A stretch of 64,000 nucleotides of DNA from an uncultured Lachnospiraceae bacterium (lineage in GTDB: Bacteria > Bacillota > Clostridia > Lachnospirales > Lachnospiraceae): positions 1 to 64,000 of the forward strand of contig CANCYR010000008.1 of the NCBI GenBank assembly GCA_947382355.1, written 5' to 3'. The translations under genes and the position numbers were made by a program. The notes below the pieces were generated by a model. It saw only the letters and a program-made list of their open reading frames with translations, made no database searches and had not been told where the DNA came from. Shown one piece after another: positions 25,861-34,850 of the stretch (position 1 is its first letter; every line of letters begins with the position of its first letter).

Positions 25861-27276
25861 ATGCTGTTTAATTCCTTGGCATTTGCCGTTTTTTTACCAA
25901 TTGTATTTATTTTATACTGGGCATTGCCCCATAAATACCGCTATATACTTTTATTTCTGGCAAGCTATTATTTTTATATGAGCTGGAATGCAAAGTATGT
26001 AGTTTTAATTTTGTTTACCACCTTTGTTTCTTACGTAAGCGGTCTGCTTTTAAAAGAAAAGCAGTTCCGGCAGAAAAGAAAGATTCTTTTAAGCCTTACT
26101 TTGGTGGCAAGTCTGGGTATACTTTTTTTCTTTAAATATTCCAATCTGTTTTTAGGCTCTCTGAATGCAGTTTGTGAGCGGTTTGCAATTCCTCTGCATC
26201 CTGTGGCGCTGCAGTTTATGCTTCCGGTGGGTATTTCCTTTTACACCTTTCAGACTTTAAGCTATGTGATTGATGTGTACAAGGGAAAAGTGGAGCCGGA
26301 AAAAAACTTTGTAAAGTATGCGGCCTTTATTGCATTTTTCCCCCAGTTAGTGGCGGGACCCATTGAAAGAACGGAAAATCTGCTTCCTCAAATCAGGAAA
26401 GAGCAGTTTTTTTCCTATGAAAAGGCTTCTTACGGGCTTAAGCTGATGGCGTGGGGTTTTTTTAAAAAGCTGGTCATTGCCGATACGGTGGGAATCTATG
26501 TGGACCAGATTTATTCAGAAAGCTACTATTACAAAGGCTTTTCCCTGTTTCTTGCCACACTGCTGTTTGCCATGCAGATTTACTGCGACTTTTCCGGGTA
26601 TTCGGATATTGCCATTGGCTGCGGAAAGCTGTTTGGCATTGATTTGATGACGAATTTTAAAAGCCCTTATTTTGCCCGCTCCTTAAAGGAATTCTGGAGC
26701 AGATGGCATATTTCCTTATCCACCTGGTTTCGGGATTATGTGTATATTCCCCTTGGAGGGAACCGGGTGTCCGGGGTGAGGAAGCAGTGGAATCTGATTG
26801 TCACGTTTCTGGCAAGCGGCCTTTGGCATGGCGCCAATTATACATTTCTGCTGTGGGGGCTTTTTCATGGAGTGGGACAGGTGCTGGAAAAGGCTCTTGG
26901 AAAATGGTTCGGGAAATTTCAAAACCGGGCGGTTACTTTTTTCCTTGTGGTGATTGGATGGATTTTTTTCCGGGCGGATACTATAGGGGAAGCCTTTTAT
27001 GTGCTGAGCCATATGTTGGTCGGAATTTCCTCGCCGGTAAGCTATGTTTTGAATGGAATAAGGGATTTTCATATGACGGCTCTGGATGGATTCAGCGTTA
27101 TCGTGCCTGTTTTAGTGCTTGGGGTTTATGATTATGCTGCTTTGAAAACAGACCCCCTTGAGAGGATTTCCGCATTGCCTGTAAGGGCAAGGTGGGTGCT
27201 GTATTATGGGTTTATGTTGTTCTTTTTGCTGTTTGCTTCTTTTAATGCGAGGGAGTTTGTGTATTTTCAGTTTTAG
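25861..27276 (+). CDS. MBOAT family membrane O-acyltransferase (AlgI/DltB type), system 2
   Basis: 471-residue polytopic protein. Signature W-S-R-W-H-I-S-L-S-T-W-F-R-D-Y followed by YIPLGGNRV, and catalytic His in LWHGANYTF. The ATG at 25861 (MLFNSLAFAVFLP) has AGGGGGAG just upstream and matches the family start; the longer frame to 25657 overlaps rnpB and is rejected. Its likely partner is the anchored SGNH protein 94 bp downstream. The acyl donor and polymer are unknown. It resembles system 1 more than the MBOAT of the Dlt-like operon at 49989. Confidence 0.94.
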   Translation: MLFNSLAFAVFLPIVFILYWALPHKYRYILLFLASYYFYMSWNAKYVVLILFTTFVSYVSGLLLKEKQFRQKRKILLSLTLVASLGILFFFKYSNLFLGSLNAVCERFAIPLHPVALQFMLPVGISFYTFQTLSYVIDVYKGKVEPEKNFVKYAAFIAFFPQLVAGPIERTENLLPQIRKEQFFSYEKASYGLKLMAWGFFKKLVIADTVGIYVDQIYSESYYYKGFSLFLATLLFAMQIYCDFSGYSDIAIGCGKLFGIDLMTNFKSPYFARSLKEFWSRWHISLSTWFRDYVYIPLGGNRVSGVRKQWNLIVTFLASGLWHGANYTFLLWGLFHGVGQVLEKALGKWFGKFQNRAVTFFLVVIGWIFFRADTIGEAFYVLSHMLVGISSPVSYVLNGIRDFHMTALDGFSVIVPVLVLGVYDYAALKTDPLERISALPVRARWVLYYGFMLFFLLFASFNAREFVYFQF

Positions 27277-27370
27277 ACGGGGATATGGGGAATGTGCAGA
27301 GAATGTTATACGGATAAAAATAGAATAATGCCACTATTAATTTAGAAATATATGTGGGAGCGATAAAGAA

Positions 27371-28393
27371 ATGGATAAAAAGCGAATGTGGAAGGAAATC
27401 GGAAAAACAGCAGGGAAGCTGCTCATATTGTTGGTGCCGTTTTTTGTACTGCTGCCTTTGTATTGCGCTTTTTTTCCGGAGTATTATATGGATGATGAAT
27501 ATGCCATGTACAAACAGCAGAAGGATTATGTGAAAGGGAGCAGGGAAGAGAATTCTGTAATTATTTTAGGGGATTCCCGGGCAAAGGCAGGGTTTGTGCC
27601 GGATTGGTTTGCAAAAGACTGCTACAATCTGTCTTTGGGAGGAGCAACCCCCATTGAGGGGTATTATTCCCTGAAGGAATATCTGGAAAACCATCCGGTG
27701 CCGGAAACGGTGATTTTGTCCTATGCGCCAATGCATTATATGGATGTGGACACTCTTTGGACAAGAAGTGTCTATTTCCACACAATGGATACGGAAGATT
27801 TTATGGAAATCATAAATACTGCAAAAGAATATGAAGATGATGACAATCAGAGTATTCTCATAGACAACTATCCGGTGGAATATGTGATGTACAAAGCATA
27901 TATGCCAAATAAATATGCCACTGCCTTAAAAAAAGCAGGCTTTGTATTCCGTTATCAAAAAACAAAAGAGAAATATGCACAGATGGAAGCGGGAAGAGGG
28001 CAAAGCTACTATGGCACAGCAGATTACAGCGACAGCTTCAACGGTGAAGCAAAAGTAACCAACTTTTTGCCAAATCGCATAATAACTCATTATATGTTGT
28101 GGGAGCTATTATCCTTATGCAGTGATAATAATATCCATGTAATTGTAAAAAATATGCCTATGAATGAAGCCTCCTATGCCATTCTCACAGATGATTTTAA
28201 AACCCACTATGCCCAATACATGGAAGCGTTGCAGTCATGGTATGAAAACTTTATTTTTGATACTGACCTGACTGCTTATCCAAATGACTGCTTCGGGGAT
28301 GCAGACCACCTGAACAAGAAGGGTACTGAGAGATTTTATCAGGAGCTGAAGGAAGAGTATCCGGAGTTGTTTAAGGGACGATATGTAAATTGA
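27371..28393 (+). CDS. Membrane-anchored SGNH-hydrolase-like acyltransferase partner, system 2
   Basis: 340 residues. One N-terminal membrane anchor (about 14-36) precedes an extracytoplasmic domain with the SGNH block I motif L-G-D-S-R (Ser69) and a C-terminal D-A-D-H-L-N (Asp310 and His313). These supply a Ser-His-Asp triad like that of DltD, AlgJ or PatB partners. The position after the MBOAT gene suggests it transfers the exported acyl group to a surface polymer. The start is the ATG at 27371 after GGGAGCGA. Confidence 0.85.
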   Translation: MDKKRMWKEIGKTAGKLLILLVPFFVLLPLYCAFFPEYYMDDEYAMYKQQKDYVKGSREENSVIILGDSRAKAGFVPDWFAKDCYNLSLGGATPIEGYYSLKEYLENHPVPETVILSYAPMHYMDVDTLWTRSVYFHTMDTEDFMEIINTAKEYEDDDNQSILIDNYPVEYVMYKAYMPNKYATALKKAGFVFRYQKTKEKYAQMEAGRGQSYYGTADYSDSFNGEAKVTNFLPNRIITHYMLWELLSLCSDNNIHVIVKNMPMNEASYAILTDDFKTHYAQYMEALQSWYENFIFDTDLTAYPNDCFGDADHLNKKGTERFYQELKEEYPELFKGRYVN

Positions 28394-28815
28394 TAACACT
28401 TTAGACCATCGCCCCTTGCTTATCACTGGTAAAAATCTTAAAATTTTGTCGTTCTTACGCGGCTTTGCAGCAGGGGAATTATTTTAGTAAAGAAGTTTAA
28501 GAAAAAAAGAGAAAGAACCTCTTTAACTTTCTGTTAGGAAAAACTAGTAGTAACAGAACAGATATATAGAAGTGAAGAAAATAATAATAACACAATCTGT
28601 TTATTTTTGGTTCGCATTTTCTGATTGGTTACTGTTCATGTTTTAAACGTGTTTTTTCAAGATTATTACATATTGTCTAATTTCGTATACAAATATTACA
28701 TGTTGCGGGAATGAGACAGTTCTACTTGACTTATAAGGATAGAGAAAATGAAATTATCCAATCGAAAATTGGACAATTGTGACAGGAAATCGGGATTTGA
28801 AGGATGGATTTGACT
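28394..28815. other. Gene-free stretch
   Basis: AT-rich, no supported gene. A possible distant stem pairs CCCCTTGC (near 28412) with GCAGCAGGGG (near 28467), and a small hairpin CCAAT-CGAAA-ATTGG lies near 28759. A TTGACT near 28727 is followed 17 bases later by TGAAAT, a weak promoter candidate for the GNAT gene. Confidence 0.4.
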
Positions 28816-29280
28816 ATGAAATTGATTAAAATAGGTATTGATGATGCAGAGAAATTATGGCAAATGCAGATTAAGGCATTTCAGGATTTATATGAGAAAT
28901 ATCAGGATGCAGAAACAAGTCCTGCAACCGAAAAGATTGATAAGATAATAATGAGGTTAAATCAATCATTTACCTATTATTACTTTATAGAGGTAAATGG
29001 TATAATAGTAGGTGCTGTGAGAGTCGTTGACCGTCAGGAAGAAGGCACGGCAAAAAGAATATCTCCTATTTTTATTATGAAAGAATACAGAAAAAAGGGT
29101 TATGCACAAAAGGCAATACAATTAGTTGAAGAAATTCATGGCAGTTCAACTTGGGAATTGGATACTATTTTACAGGAAAAAGGAAATTGTTATTTATACG
29201 AAAAAATGGGATATCATGAAACAGGAAAAACAGAGAAAATCAACAACAAACTGACATTGATATTTTATAGAAAAGATTAA
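28816..29280 (+). CDS. GNAT family N-acetyltransferase
   Basis: 154 residues with the GNAT acetyl-CoA core: I-S-P-I-F-I-M-K-E-Y-R-K-K-G-Y-A-Q-K-A-I (motif A, pyrophosphate loop R-K-K-G-Y-A) and C-terminal N-C-Y-L-Y-E-K-M-G-Y. It transfers acetyl from acetyl-CoA to an unknown amine. The ATG at 28816 is preferred because GAAGGA at 28799-28804 is 11 bases upstream; the ATG at 28804 overlaps that site. It lies in an accessory patch with two broken genes. Confidence 0.85.
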   Translation: MKLIKIGIDDAEKLWQMQIKAFQDLYEKYQDAETSPATEKIDKIIMRLNQSFTYYYFIEVNGIIVGAVRVVDRQEEGTAKRISPIFIMKEYRKKGYAQKAIQLVEEIHGSSTWELDTILQEKGNCYLYEKMGYHETGKTEKINNKLTLIFYRKD

Positions 29281-29421
29281 TATAACTTCAGGTTTATGGA
29301 GTAGTTCATGGAAACACTTTTTCGAAAAGGGAGAAAATTAAAAATAATATTGATTGAGAAACATGGAAAGTGTATTATTTTTATTAGATATTGATTCAAC
29401 AAAGTTAAGGGGTGGTGTAAT

Positions 29422-29898
29422 ATGCGGAAATTAAAAGTATACTTAGATACATCGGTTATCAGCCATTTATTACAAGAGGATGTACCAGAGAAAATGGCAG
29501 ATACCAGACAATTATAGAAAATGTTTAAAGAGGGAAAATATGATGTGTATTTGTCAACTGTTACATTAAGGGAAATGGAGAAATGTTCGGAACCAAAGAA
29601 GACACAGCTTATTGATTGCTTGAATGAAATACCGTTTACAACATTGGATATTACAGAAGATTTCACGAAAGTGGCAAAGAAAATTATTGAAATGGGAATA
29701 CTGACACAAAAGAGCTTCGACGATTGTCAACATATCGGAGTAGCAATTATAAATGAATGTGACTGCATCATTTCATGGAATTTTAAGCATATTGTAAATG
29801 TAAAGACAATCAGAGGCGTAAGAGCAATTACAAATTTGGAGGGATATAAAATGATAGAGATATGGAATCCTTCAGTACTATTGGAAAGCGAGGGATAA
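29422..29898 (+). pseudogene. PIN-domain protein interrupted by an in-frame TAG
   Basis: Read through, 158 codons give V-Y-L-D-T-S-V-I-S-H-L at the N-terminus (acidic Asp of the PIN nuclease), Y-L-S-T-V-T-L-R-E-M-E in the middle and K-S-F-D-D-C-Q-H-I-G-V-A near the C-terminus, all typical of PIN domains acting as toxin RNases. A TAG at 29515-29517 breaks the frame after D-T-R-Q-L, where relatives often carry Trp (L-W). Everything else is intact, and the ATG has GGGGTGG upstream. The downstream fragment has an ATG at 29521, but it lacks the first catalytic Asp. Probably inactive. Confidence 0.75.
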
Positions 29899-29900
29899 TT

Positions 29901-30083
29901 ATGATTGCAGAACCGATAATCAGTCCTGATTTTACAATTGAAGATATTCATAAGATTAGGGAATATCATTATCAACTTACTAAAGATATGACAGTGTAGG
30001 AAAAAATCAATTTTTATAATGAAGGCGGAAGAGCTTTCTTAGCAGAGATGGAAAAGAGAAGGTTGCAGAAAACACAAGTTTAA
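29901..30083 (+). pseudogene. Small partner gene of the PIN protein, also with an in-frame TAG
   Basis: Starting 2 bases after the PIN frame ends, the ATG at 29901 opens M-I-A-E-P-I-I-S-P-D-F-T-I-E-D-I-H-K-I-R-E-Y, then D-M-T-V, a TAG at 29997-29999, and E-K-I-N-F-Y-N-E-G-G to a TAA at 30081-30083. Read through, it is a 60-residue helical protein. Small genes of this kind often follow PIN genes and may act as antitoxins, which is an inference. A single substitution (for example CAG or TGG to TAG) explains the interruption. Confidence 0.65.
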
Positions 30084-30091
30084 AAGAAATA

Positions 30092-30127
30092 AAAGGGAAA
30101 CCCCATCATTTTAAGGTTTCCTTTTCT
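30092..30127 (+). terminator. Terminator after the PIN gene pair
   Basis: GGGAAACC pairs with GGTTTCC around CCATCATTTTAA, then TTTTCTTT. The stem has one mismatch or bulge. Confidence 0.65.
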
Positions 30128-30199
30128 TTACTGCGGAAGATGGGACTTGAACTCATCCCGGCATCCTCACAGCACAAAAAACTAAAAAAGGAATCTATC

Positions 30200-31468
30200 A
30201 TGGAAAAAGCACTTTTAATATGCCTGAATCTAAACAACACCCCCACCCACACCCACTCTACGGCGGAACTGTCATCCCTGGCAGAAGCCTGCGGCATGGA
30301 AGTAGTCTCCATTGTGGAACAAACCCTTCCGATTGCCAATAAAGCCTTCTATATCGGAACGGGAAAAGTGGAAGAAGTACGGGAAACAGCAGAGGAAACA
30401 GGAGCAGAAGTCATTGTATTTGACAATGCCTTAAGCCCTTCCCAGCTTCGGAACCTGCAAAAGGAACTAAAGCTTCCCATTTTAGACAGGACAACCTTGA
30501 TTTTGGAGATTTTCTCTACAAGGGCAAAGACAAGGGAAGCCAGGCTGCAGGTGGAGACCGCAAGGCTCCAATATATGCTGCCGAGGCTGGTAGGAATGCA
30601 TGAAGCGCTGAGCAGGCAGGGCGGCGGAAGCGGTGTGAGCAATAAAGGAGCCGGGGAAAAAAAGCTGGAGCTTGACCGGAGGAAAATTGAACACAGGCTC
30701 AGCGAGCTTAGAAAAGAATTAGAAGAAATATCAAGAGAACGGGATACCCAGAGGAAAAGGCGGCTTAAGAACGGAGAATTTCAGGTAGCTCTTGTAGGCT
30801 ATACCAATGCGGGAAAGTCTACCATTATGAATCAGATGGTGGATTTATATGTACAGGATGAGGAAAAAAAGGTATTGGAAAAGGATATGCTCTTTGCCAC
30901 TTTGGAAACCACTGTGCGTAAAATCGCGGGACCGGATAAAAGAAGTTTTCTTTTGTCCGATACGGTGGGATTTATCAGCAATCTGCCCCATAACCTGATT
31001 AAAGCCTTCCGCTCCACTTTAGAAGAGGTGAAAAATGCGGATTTGCTTTTGCAGGTAGTGGATTTTTCAGATCCTTATTATAAGGAGCATATGGTGGTAA
31101 CGGAAGAAACCTTAAAGGAACTGGGCGCTTCCCATATTCCCATGATGATAGTATATAATAAGGCGGATTTAAAGGAGAATCTGGGGTTTTCACTTCCAAA
31201 GGTAAAAGAGAACTCCATCTATATGAGCGCAAAGAAAAAAGAGCATATAGAGATTTTGGTGCAGAATATTTTTCATATGTCAAAGGCGGGCTATGTGGAT
31301 TGTGAAATGCTGATTCCCTTTTCCGAAGGGCAGGCGGTGTCCTATCTGCAAAAACATGCCATTATTCGGGAGACAGCCTATGAAAGCCGGGGAACCAGAC
31401 TTTCTCTTTCTTTAAGTCAGGCTGATTTTGGAAGATATAGAAAATTTTGCGTAAATGAAAAAATGTGA
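30200..31468 (+). CDS. hflX: Ribosome-associated GTPase HflX
   Basis: 422 residues. The N-terminal HflX domain (SLAEACGMEV...NKAFYIGTGKVEE...VIVFDNALSPSQLRNL) and helical linker (RKIEHRLSELRKELEEI) precede a GTPase domain with G1 G-Y-T-N-A-G-K-S-T, G3 D-T-V-G-F and G4 N-K-A-D. HflX splits stalled or hibernating ribosomes under stress. The ATG at 30200 follows AAAAGGAA; the frame upstream crosses a terminator. It ends 39 bp before the first CobW gene and may be cotranscribed. Confidence 0.95.
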   Translation: MEKALLICLNLNNTPTHTHSTAELSSLAEACGMEVVSIVEQTLPIANKAFYIGTGKVEEVRETAEETGAEVIVFDNALSPSQLRNLQKELKLPILDRTTLILEIFSTRAKTREARLQVETARLQYMLPRLVGMHEALSRQGGGSGVSNKGAGEKKLELDRRKIEHRLSELRKELEEISRERDTQRKRRLKNGEFQVALVGYTNAGKSTIMNQMVDLYVQDEEKKVLEKDMLFATLETTVRKIAGPDKRSFLLSDTVGFISNLPHNLIKAFRSTLEEVKNADLLLQVVDFSDPYYKEHMVVTEETLKELGASHIPMMIVYNKADLKENLGFSLPKVKENSIYMSAKKKEHIEILVQNIFHMSKAGYVDCEMLIPFSEGQAVSYLQKHAIIRETAYESRGTRLSLSLSQADFGRYRKFCVNEKM

Positions 31469-31507
31469 TATACTAAGGGTTGAATAGAAAGAAGAAAGGT
31501 GATTGAA

Positions 31508-32725
31508 ATGAGTAAAATTGATGTTGTATCGGGATTTTTAGGAGCGGGGAAGACAACTCTTATCAAAAAGCTGTTAAAGGAGTCCTTTCAGGGCGAGCAG
31601 GTGGTACTCATTGAAAACGAATTTGGAGAAATCGGAATTGACGGCGGATTTTTAAAGGATGCCGGAATTGAAATCAAAGAAATGAATTCAGGATGTATCT
31701 GCTGTTCCTTAGTAGGGGATTTCGGAACATCTTTAAAAGAAGTAATTGATACGTATAAACCGGACAGGGTGCTGATTGAGCCCTCCGGAGTAGGAAAGCT
31801 TTCCGATGTGTTAAAGGCGGTGGAAGGAGTCATGGAGGAAACAGGCGTGGCTTTAAATGCCGCTGTAGCTGTTGTGGATGCCACAAAATGTAAGACATAT
31901 CTGAAAAACTTTGGTGAGTTTTTTGCCAATCAGATTGAATATGCCGGAACCATCATATTAAGCCGTACGGACAAAATGACGGAAGAAAAATTAAATGACT
32001 GCGTGGCAATGATCAGGGAGCACAATGAAAAGGCTGCAATCATTACTACCCCATGGGACAGCTTAAAAGGGGAGCAGATTTTAGAGGCAATGGAGCATAG
32101 AAGTGATTTTCAGGCACAGCTGCTTGAAGAAGTGATGAAGGAGCAGGAGCATCATCATGAACATGGAGAGGACTGTACCTGCGGCTGTCATGACCATCAT
32201 CATGAAGAGCATGAACACGGACAGTGCGGGCACCATCATCATGAGAATGGAGAATGCTGCCACAATCATGAAGAGGGCGGTCACCATCATCATAAGAATG
32301 GAGAATGCTGCCACGACCATGAAGAGGGCGGTCACCATCATCATGAGCATGGAGAATGCCATCATAGCCATGAAGAACATGACACCCATCATGACCATGG
32401 TGAAAGCTGTTCCTGCGGTCATGACCATAGCCACGGACATCATCATGCGGATGAAGTGTTTACAAGCTGGGGCATGGAAACTCCCAAAAAATTTACGAAG
32501 GAGCAGATTTTAAACATTTTAGAGGCATTGGAGGACAAGGATGCCTACGGCTTTGTGCTTCGGGCAAAAGGAATAGTGGCGGCAAAGGACAGTGAACGCT
32601 TTCTTTATTTCGATTATGTTCCGGCAGAAAGTGAAGTAAGGGACGGCAATCCGGAATACACCGGGAAAATCTGCGTGATTGGTTCTAAGCTTCAGGAAGA
32701 AAATTTAAAGAAATTATTTGCTTAA
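31508..32725 (+). CDS. COG0523 (CobW/ZNG1-type) metallochaperone GTPase with His-rich insert
   Basis: 405 residues. Walker A G-F-L-G-A-G-K-T-T (9-17) and the metal-binding motif G-C-I-C-C (62-66) define a COG0523 GTPase, which delivers zinc or other metals to client proteins. An insert at about 215-318 is packed with His, Glu and Cys, including three 17-residue repeats (HHHHxxGECCHxHEEGG, third degenerate). The C-terminal CobW_C domain (GFVLRAKGIV...FDYVPAESEVR) follows. Start: the ATG at 31508; the GTG at 31499 overlaps the ribosome site AAAGGTG. It precedes a second CobW-like GTPase and znuACB, so a zinc-supply role is likely. Confidence 0.93.
   Translation: MSKIDVVSGFLGAGKTTLIKKLLKESFQGEQVVLIENEFGEIGIDGGFLKDAGIEIKEMNSGCICCSLVGDFGTSLKEVIDTYKPDRVLIEPSGVGKLSDVLKAVEGVMEETGVALNAAVAVVDATKCKTYLKNFGEFFANQIEYAGTIILSRTDKMTEEKLNDCVAMIREHNEKAAIITTPWDSLKGEQILEAMEHRSDFQAQLLEEVMKEQEHHHEHGEDCTCGCHDHHHEEHEHGQCGHHHHENGECCHNHEEGGHHHHKNGECCHDHEEGGHHHHEHGECHHSHEEHDTHHDHGESCSCGHDHSHGHHHADEVFTSWGMETPKKFTKEQILNILEALEDKDAYGFVLRAKGIVAAKDSERFLYFDYVPAESEVRDGNPEYTGKICVIGSKLQEENLKKLFA
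32231..32383 (+). repeat. Three tandem 51-bp repeats in the CobW His-rich region
   Basis: Units at 32231-32281, 32282-32332 and 32333-32383 each begin CACCATCATCAT and encode a 17-residue His-rich unit. The first two differ at only a few bases; the third diverges at its end. The unit length is a multiple of 3, so copy-number change would keep the frame. Confidence 0.9.
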
Positions 32726-32746
32726 AAGCCAGAAAGAAGGAGAGAA

Positions 32747-33679
32747 ATGATTCCTGTATATTTGATTAACGGATTTTTAGACAGCGGAAAAAGCGAATTT
32801 ATCACCTATACGTTAGCACAGCCTTACTTTCAGACAAGAGGAAAGACATTGCTGCTTCTCTGTGAGGAAGGTGAGGTTACTTATACGGAAGAGGTGCTGA
32901 AAAAGAGCCGCACCGTGGTGGAATTTATAGAAGAAGAGGAAGATTTCCAGTCCGCCAGGCTGATTGAGCTGGAAAAGAAGCATAAGCCTTCCCGCATTAT
33001 CATTGAGTATAACGGCATGTGGAATGCAAAGAATATGAAGCTTCCATGGCACTGGAAGGTGGAGCAGCAGGTTACCTGTATAGACGGGTCTACCTTTTCC
33101 ATGTATTTTACCAATATGAAGTCTCTGCTGGCAGAGATGCTCAGAAAATCGGAAATGATTATTATGAACCGTTGTGACGGTTTGGAAAGCCAGCTGGCAA
33201 ATTATAAGCGCAACATTAAGGCAATTAACCAGCAGGCAGAGATTATTTTTGAGGATTCCCGGGGAGAGATTAATGCCACTCTGGAGGAAGATCTTCCATA
33301 TGATGTCAGTGCAGAGCTTATTTCCTTAGATGATACAGGCTATGGGGTCTGGTATATTGATATGCTGGATAACATGGACCGCTATGTGGGAAAAACAGTG
33401 GAATACCTTGCAATGGTACTAAAGCCTGAAAAGTTTCCGGAAGGCTATTTCGTGCCGGGAAGGATGGCGATGACCTGTTGTGCGGATGATATGGCATTTT
33501 TAGGTTATGCCTGCAAATATGACAAGGCAGAAGCACTTGAGCAAAAGGAATGGGTGCAGGTAACTGCAAAGGTCTGCTGGGAATATTTTGAAGACTATAA
33601 AAGCGAAGGACCGGTTCTTCATGCAGTAAAGGTGGAAAAAGCAAAGGCTCCAAAGGAAGCAGTCATAAGCTTTGTATAA
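32747..33679 (+). CDS. CobW-like GTPase with TIGR03943/DUF1980-like C-terminal domain
   Basis: 310 residues. Residues 1-190 resemble a CobW GTPase with an altered Walker A, G-F-L-D-S-G-K-S (9-16). The expected G-C-x-C-C motif is absent; C-E-E-G-E takes that place near residue 39. The C-terminal part (about 225-300: G-K-T-V-E-Y-L-A...G-R-M-A-M-T-C-C-A-D-D-M-A-F-L-G...W-V-Q-V-T) resembles the C-terminal domain of TIGR03943/YcgQ proteins, which are partners of YcgR permeases and COG0523 GTPases. Fusion of the two halves suggests a dedicated metal-handling protein. It is 21 bp after cobW and overlaps the znuA region closely. Confidence 0.8.
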   Translation: MIPVYLINGFLDSGKSEFITYTLAQPYFQTRGKTLLLLCEEGEVTYTEEVLKKSRTVVEFIEEEEDFQSARLIELEKKHKPSRIIIEYNGMWNAKNMKLPWHWKVEQQVTCIDGSTFSMYFTNMKSLLAEMLRKSEMIIMNRCDGLESQLANYKRNIKAINQQAEIIFEDSRGEINATLEEDLPYDVSAELISLDDTGYGVWYIDMLDNMDRYVGKTVEYLAMVLKPEKFPEGYFVPGRMAMTCCADDMAFLGYACKYDKAEALEQKEWVQVTAKVCWEYFEDYKSEGPVLHAVKVEKAKAPKEAVISFV

Positions 33680-33710
33680 AGCAAAAAGGATATTAGAAAG
33701 AGTGGAAAAT

Positions 33711-34850
33711 GTGATTCAAAAAAAGGGAAAGCATCGTAAATGGATAACTTGTTTTGCGGCGGGCATATTTATGATGCTTTTTCTTTTTGGCTGTGGAAAA
33801 GTATACAATCAGGAGACGGACATTAATGAAAGTCAGGAAACAAAGGAAGCGGAGCAAAAACTAAAAATTGTTGTTTCCAACTTTCCCTGTTACGATTTTG
33901 CAAGAGCCATAACCGGAGACAAGGCGGAAATCACCATGCTGATTCCGCCGGGAAATGAGGTACATTCCTATGAGCCTACGCCTCAGGATATGATTACCAT
34001 AGGAAATTGTGACCTGTTTTTATATACAGGCGGAGAATCGGATGAATACATTGAAGAAATATTGGACAGCTTTTCAGACAGGAGCTTTCATACAATCAAA
34101 ATCATGGATTTTGTAACCCTGTATGAAGAAGAAACTATAGAAGGGATGCAGGTAAGGGGACACAGCCATGACCATGACAGCAATGTGCCTGCTTATGGAG
34201 AGGACGAAACGGGAAATGCTCAAGCTTACGAAGAGAATGGAGTAGAGAATGCTCAGGCTTACGGAGAGTATGAAGCAGAAAATGTCCATGCTCATGGGCA
34301 GGAAGAACATCAGAAGGAGCATGAGGAATATGACGAGCATGTGTGGACATCCCCTAAAAATGCCATTCAGATTGTAAAGGGCATGGAAGAAGTGATTTCC
34401 TTGATGGATTCCCCAAATGCACAGCTTTATAAGGAAAATGCAGAGCATTATATGGAAGAGATTGCACAGCTGGATAAACGGTTTGAGAAATTGGCTGAAG
34501 AACATAGGGAACAGGCGCTTTTTTTGGGGGACAGGTTTCCGTTGCTTTATTTTGCAAAGGAATACGGGATTACTTATTTTGCAGTATTTCCCAGCTGTAA
34601 CGGGGAATCGGAGCCCAGCGCAAAAACCATGGCGTTTTTTATTGAGAAGGCAAAGCAATACAAGGCAAAAACTATTTTTTATCTGGAGCTGTCAAATAAT
34701 CAGACTGCCCGGGCAGCGGCAGAGGCAGCAGGAGCGGGTATCGCTGAGTTTCATTCCTGCCACAATGTTACAAAGGAAGATTTTCTGAATGGAGTTACCT
34801 ATGTACAACTGATGGAACAAAATTATAATAGTCTGAGGGAGGCATTTTAA
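33711..34850 (+). CDS. znuA: Zinc ABC transporter substrate-binding lipoprotein
   Basis: About 379 residues. The signal peptide ends in L-F-G-C (Cys28 from this start), so it is a lipoprotein. Cluster A-I fold motifs are V-V-S-N-F-P-C-Y-D-F-A, G-N-E-V-H-S-Y-E-P-T-P-Q-D (metal His), D-E-H-V-W-T-S-P (metal His), and a C-terminal family ending. Between them is an expanded His/Glu-rich loop (about 145-215) with three A-Q-A-Y-G-E-like repeats and G-H-S-H-D-H-D, used in zinc ZnuA proteins to trap metal. The GTG at 33711 has GAAAGAG about 8 bases upstream; GTG 33702 and TTG 33672 are alternatives. First gene of znuACB. Confidence 0.9.
   Translation: MIQKKGKHRKWITCFAAGIFMMLFLFGCGKVYNQETDINESQETKEAEQKLKIVVSNFPCYDFARAITGDKAEITMLIPPGNEVHSYEPTPQDMITIGNCDLFLYTGGESDEYIEEILDSFSDRSFHTIKIMDFVTLYEEETIEGMQVRGHSHDHDSNVPAYGEDETGNAQAYEENGVENAQAYGEYEAENVHAHGQEEHQKEHEEYDEHVWTSPKNAIQIVKGMEEVISLMDSPNAQLYKENAEHYMEEIAQLDKRFEKLAEEHREQALFLGDRFPLLYFAKEYGITYFAVFPSCNGESEPSAKTMAFFIEKAKQYKAKTIFYLELSNNQTARAAAEAAGAGIAEFHSCHNVTKEDFLNGVTYVQLMEQNYNSLREAF

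Noticed and set aside
29422-30083. Recoding of TAG as an amino acid in this genome
   Set aside because: Many intact genes in the window end in TAG, and no pyrrolysine or suppressor tRNA genes are seen.
32231-32383. Tandem repeats resembling a CRISPR array
   Set aside because: Units are contiguous without spacers and code for a His-rich segment.
32081-32446. A Met-rich minus-strand frame of 121 codons
   Set aside because: Mirror image of the His-rich CAT/CAC repeats in the CobW gene.
34074-34658. A 194-codon minus-strand frame
   Set aside because: Antisense to znuA; composition is the mirror of its coding strand.
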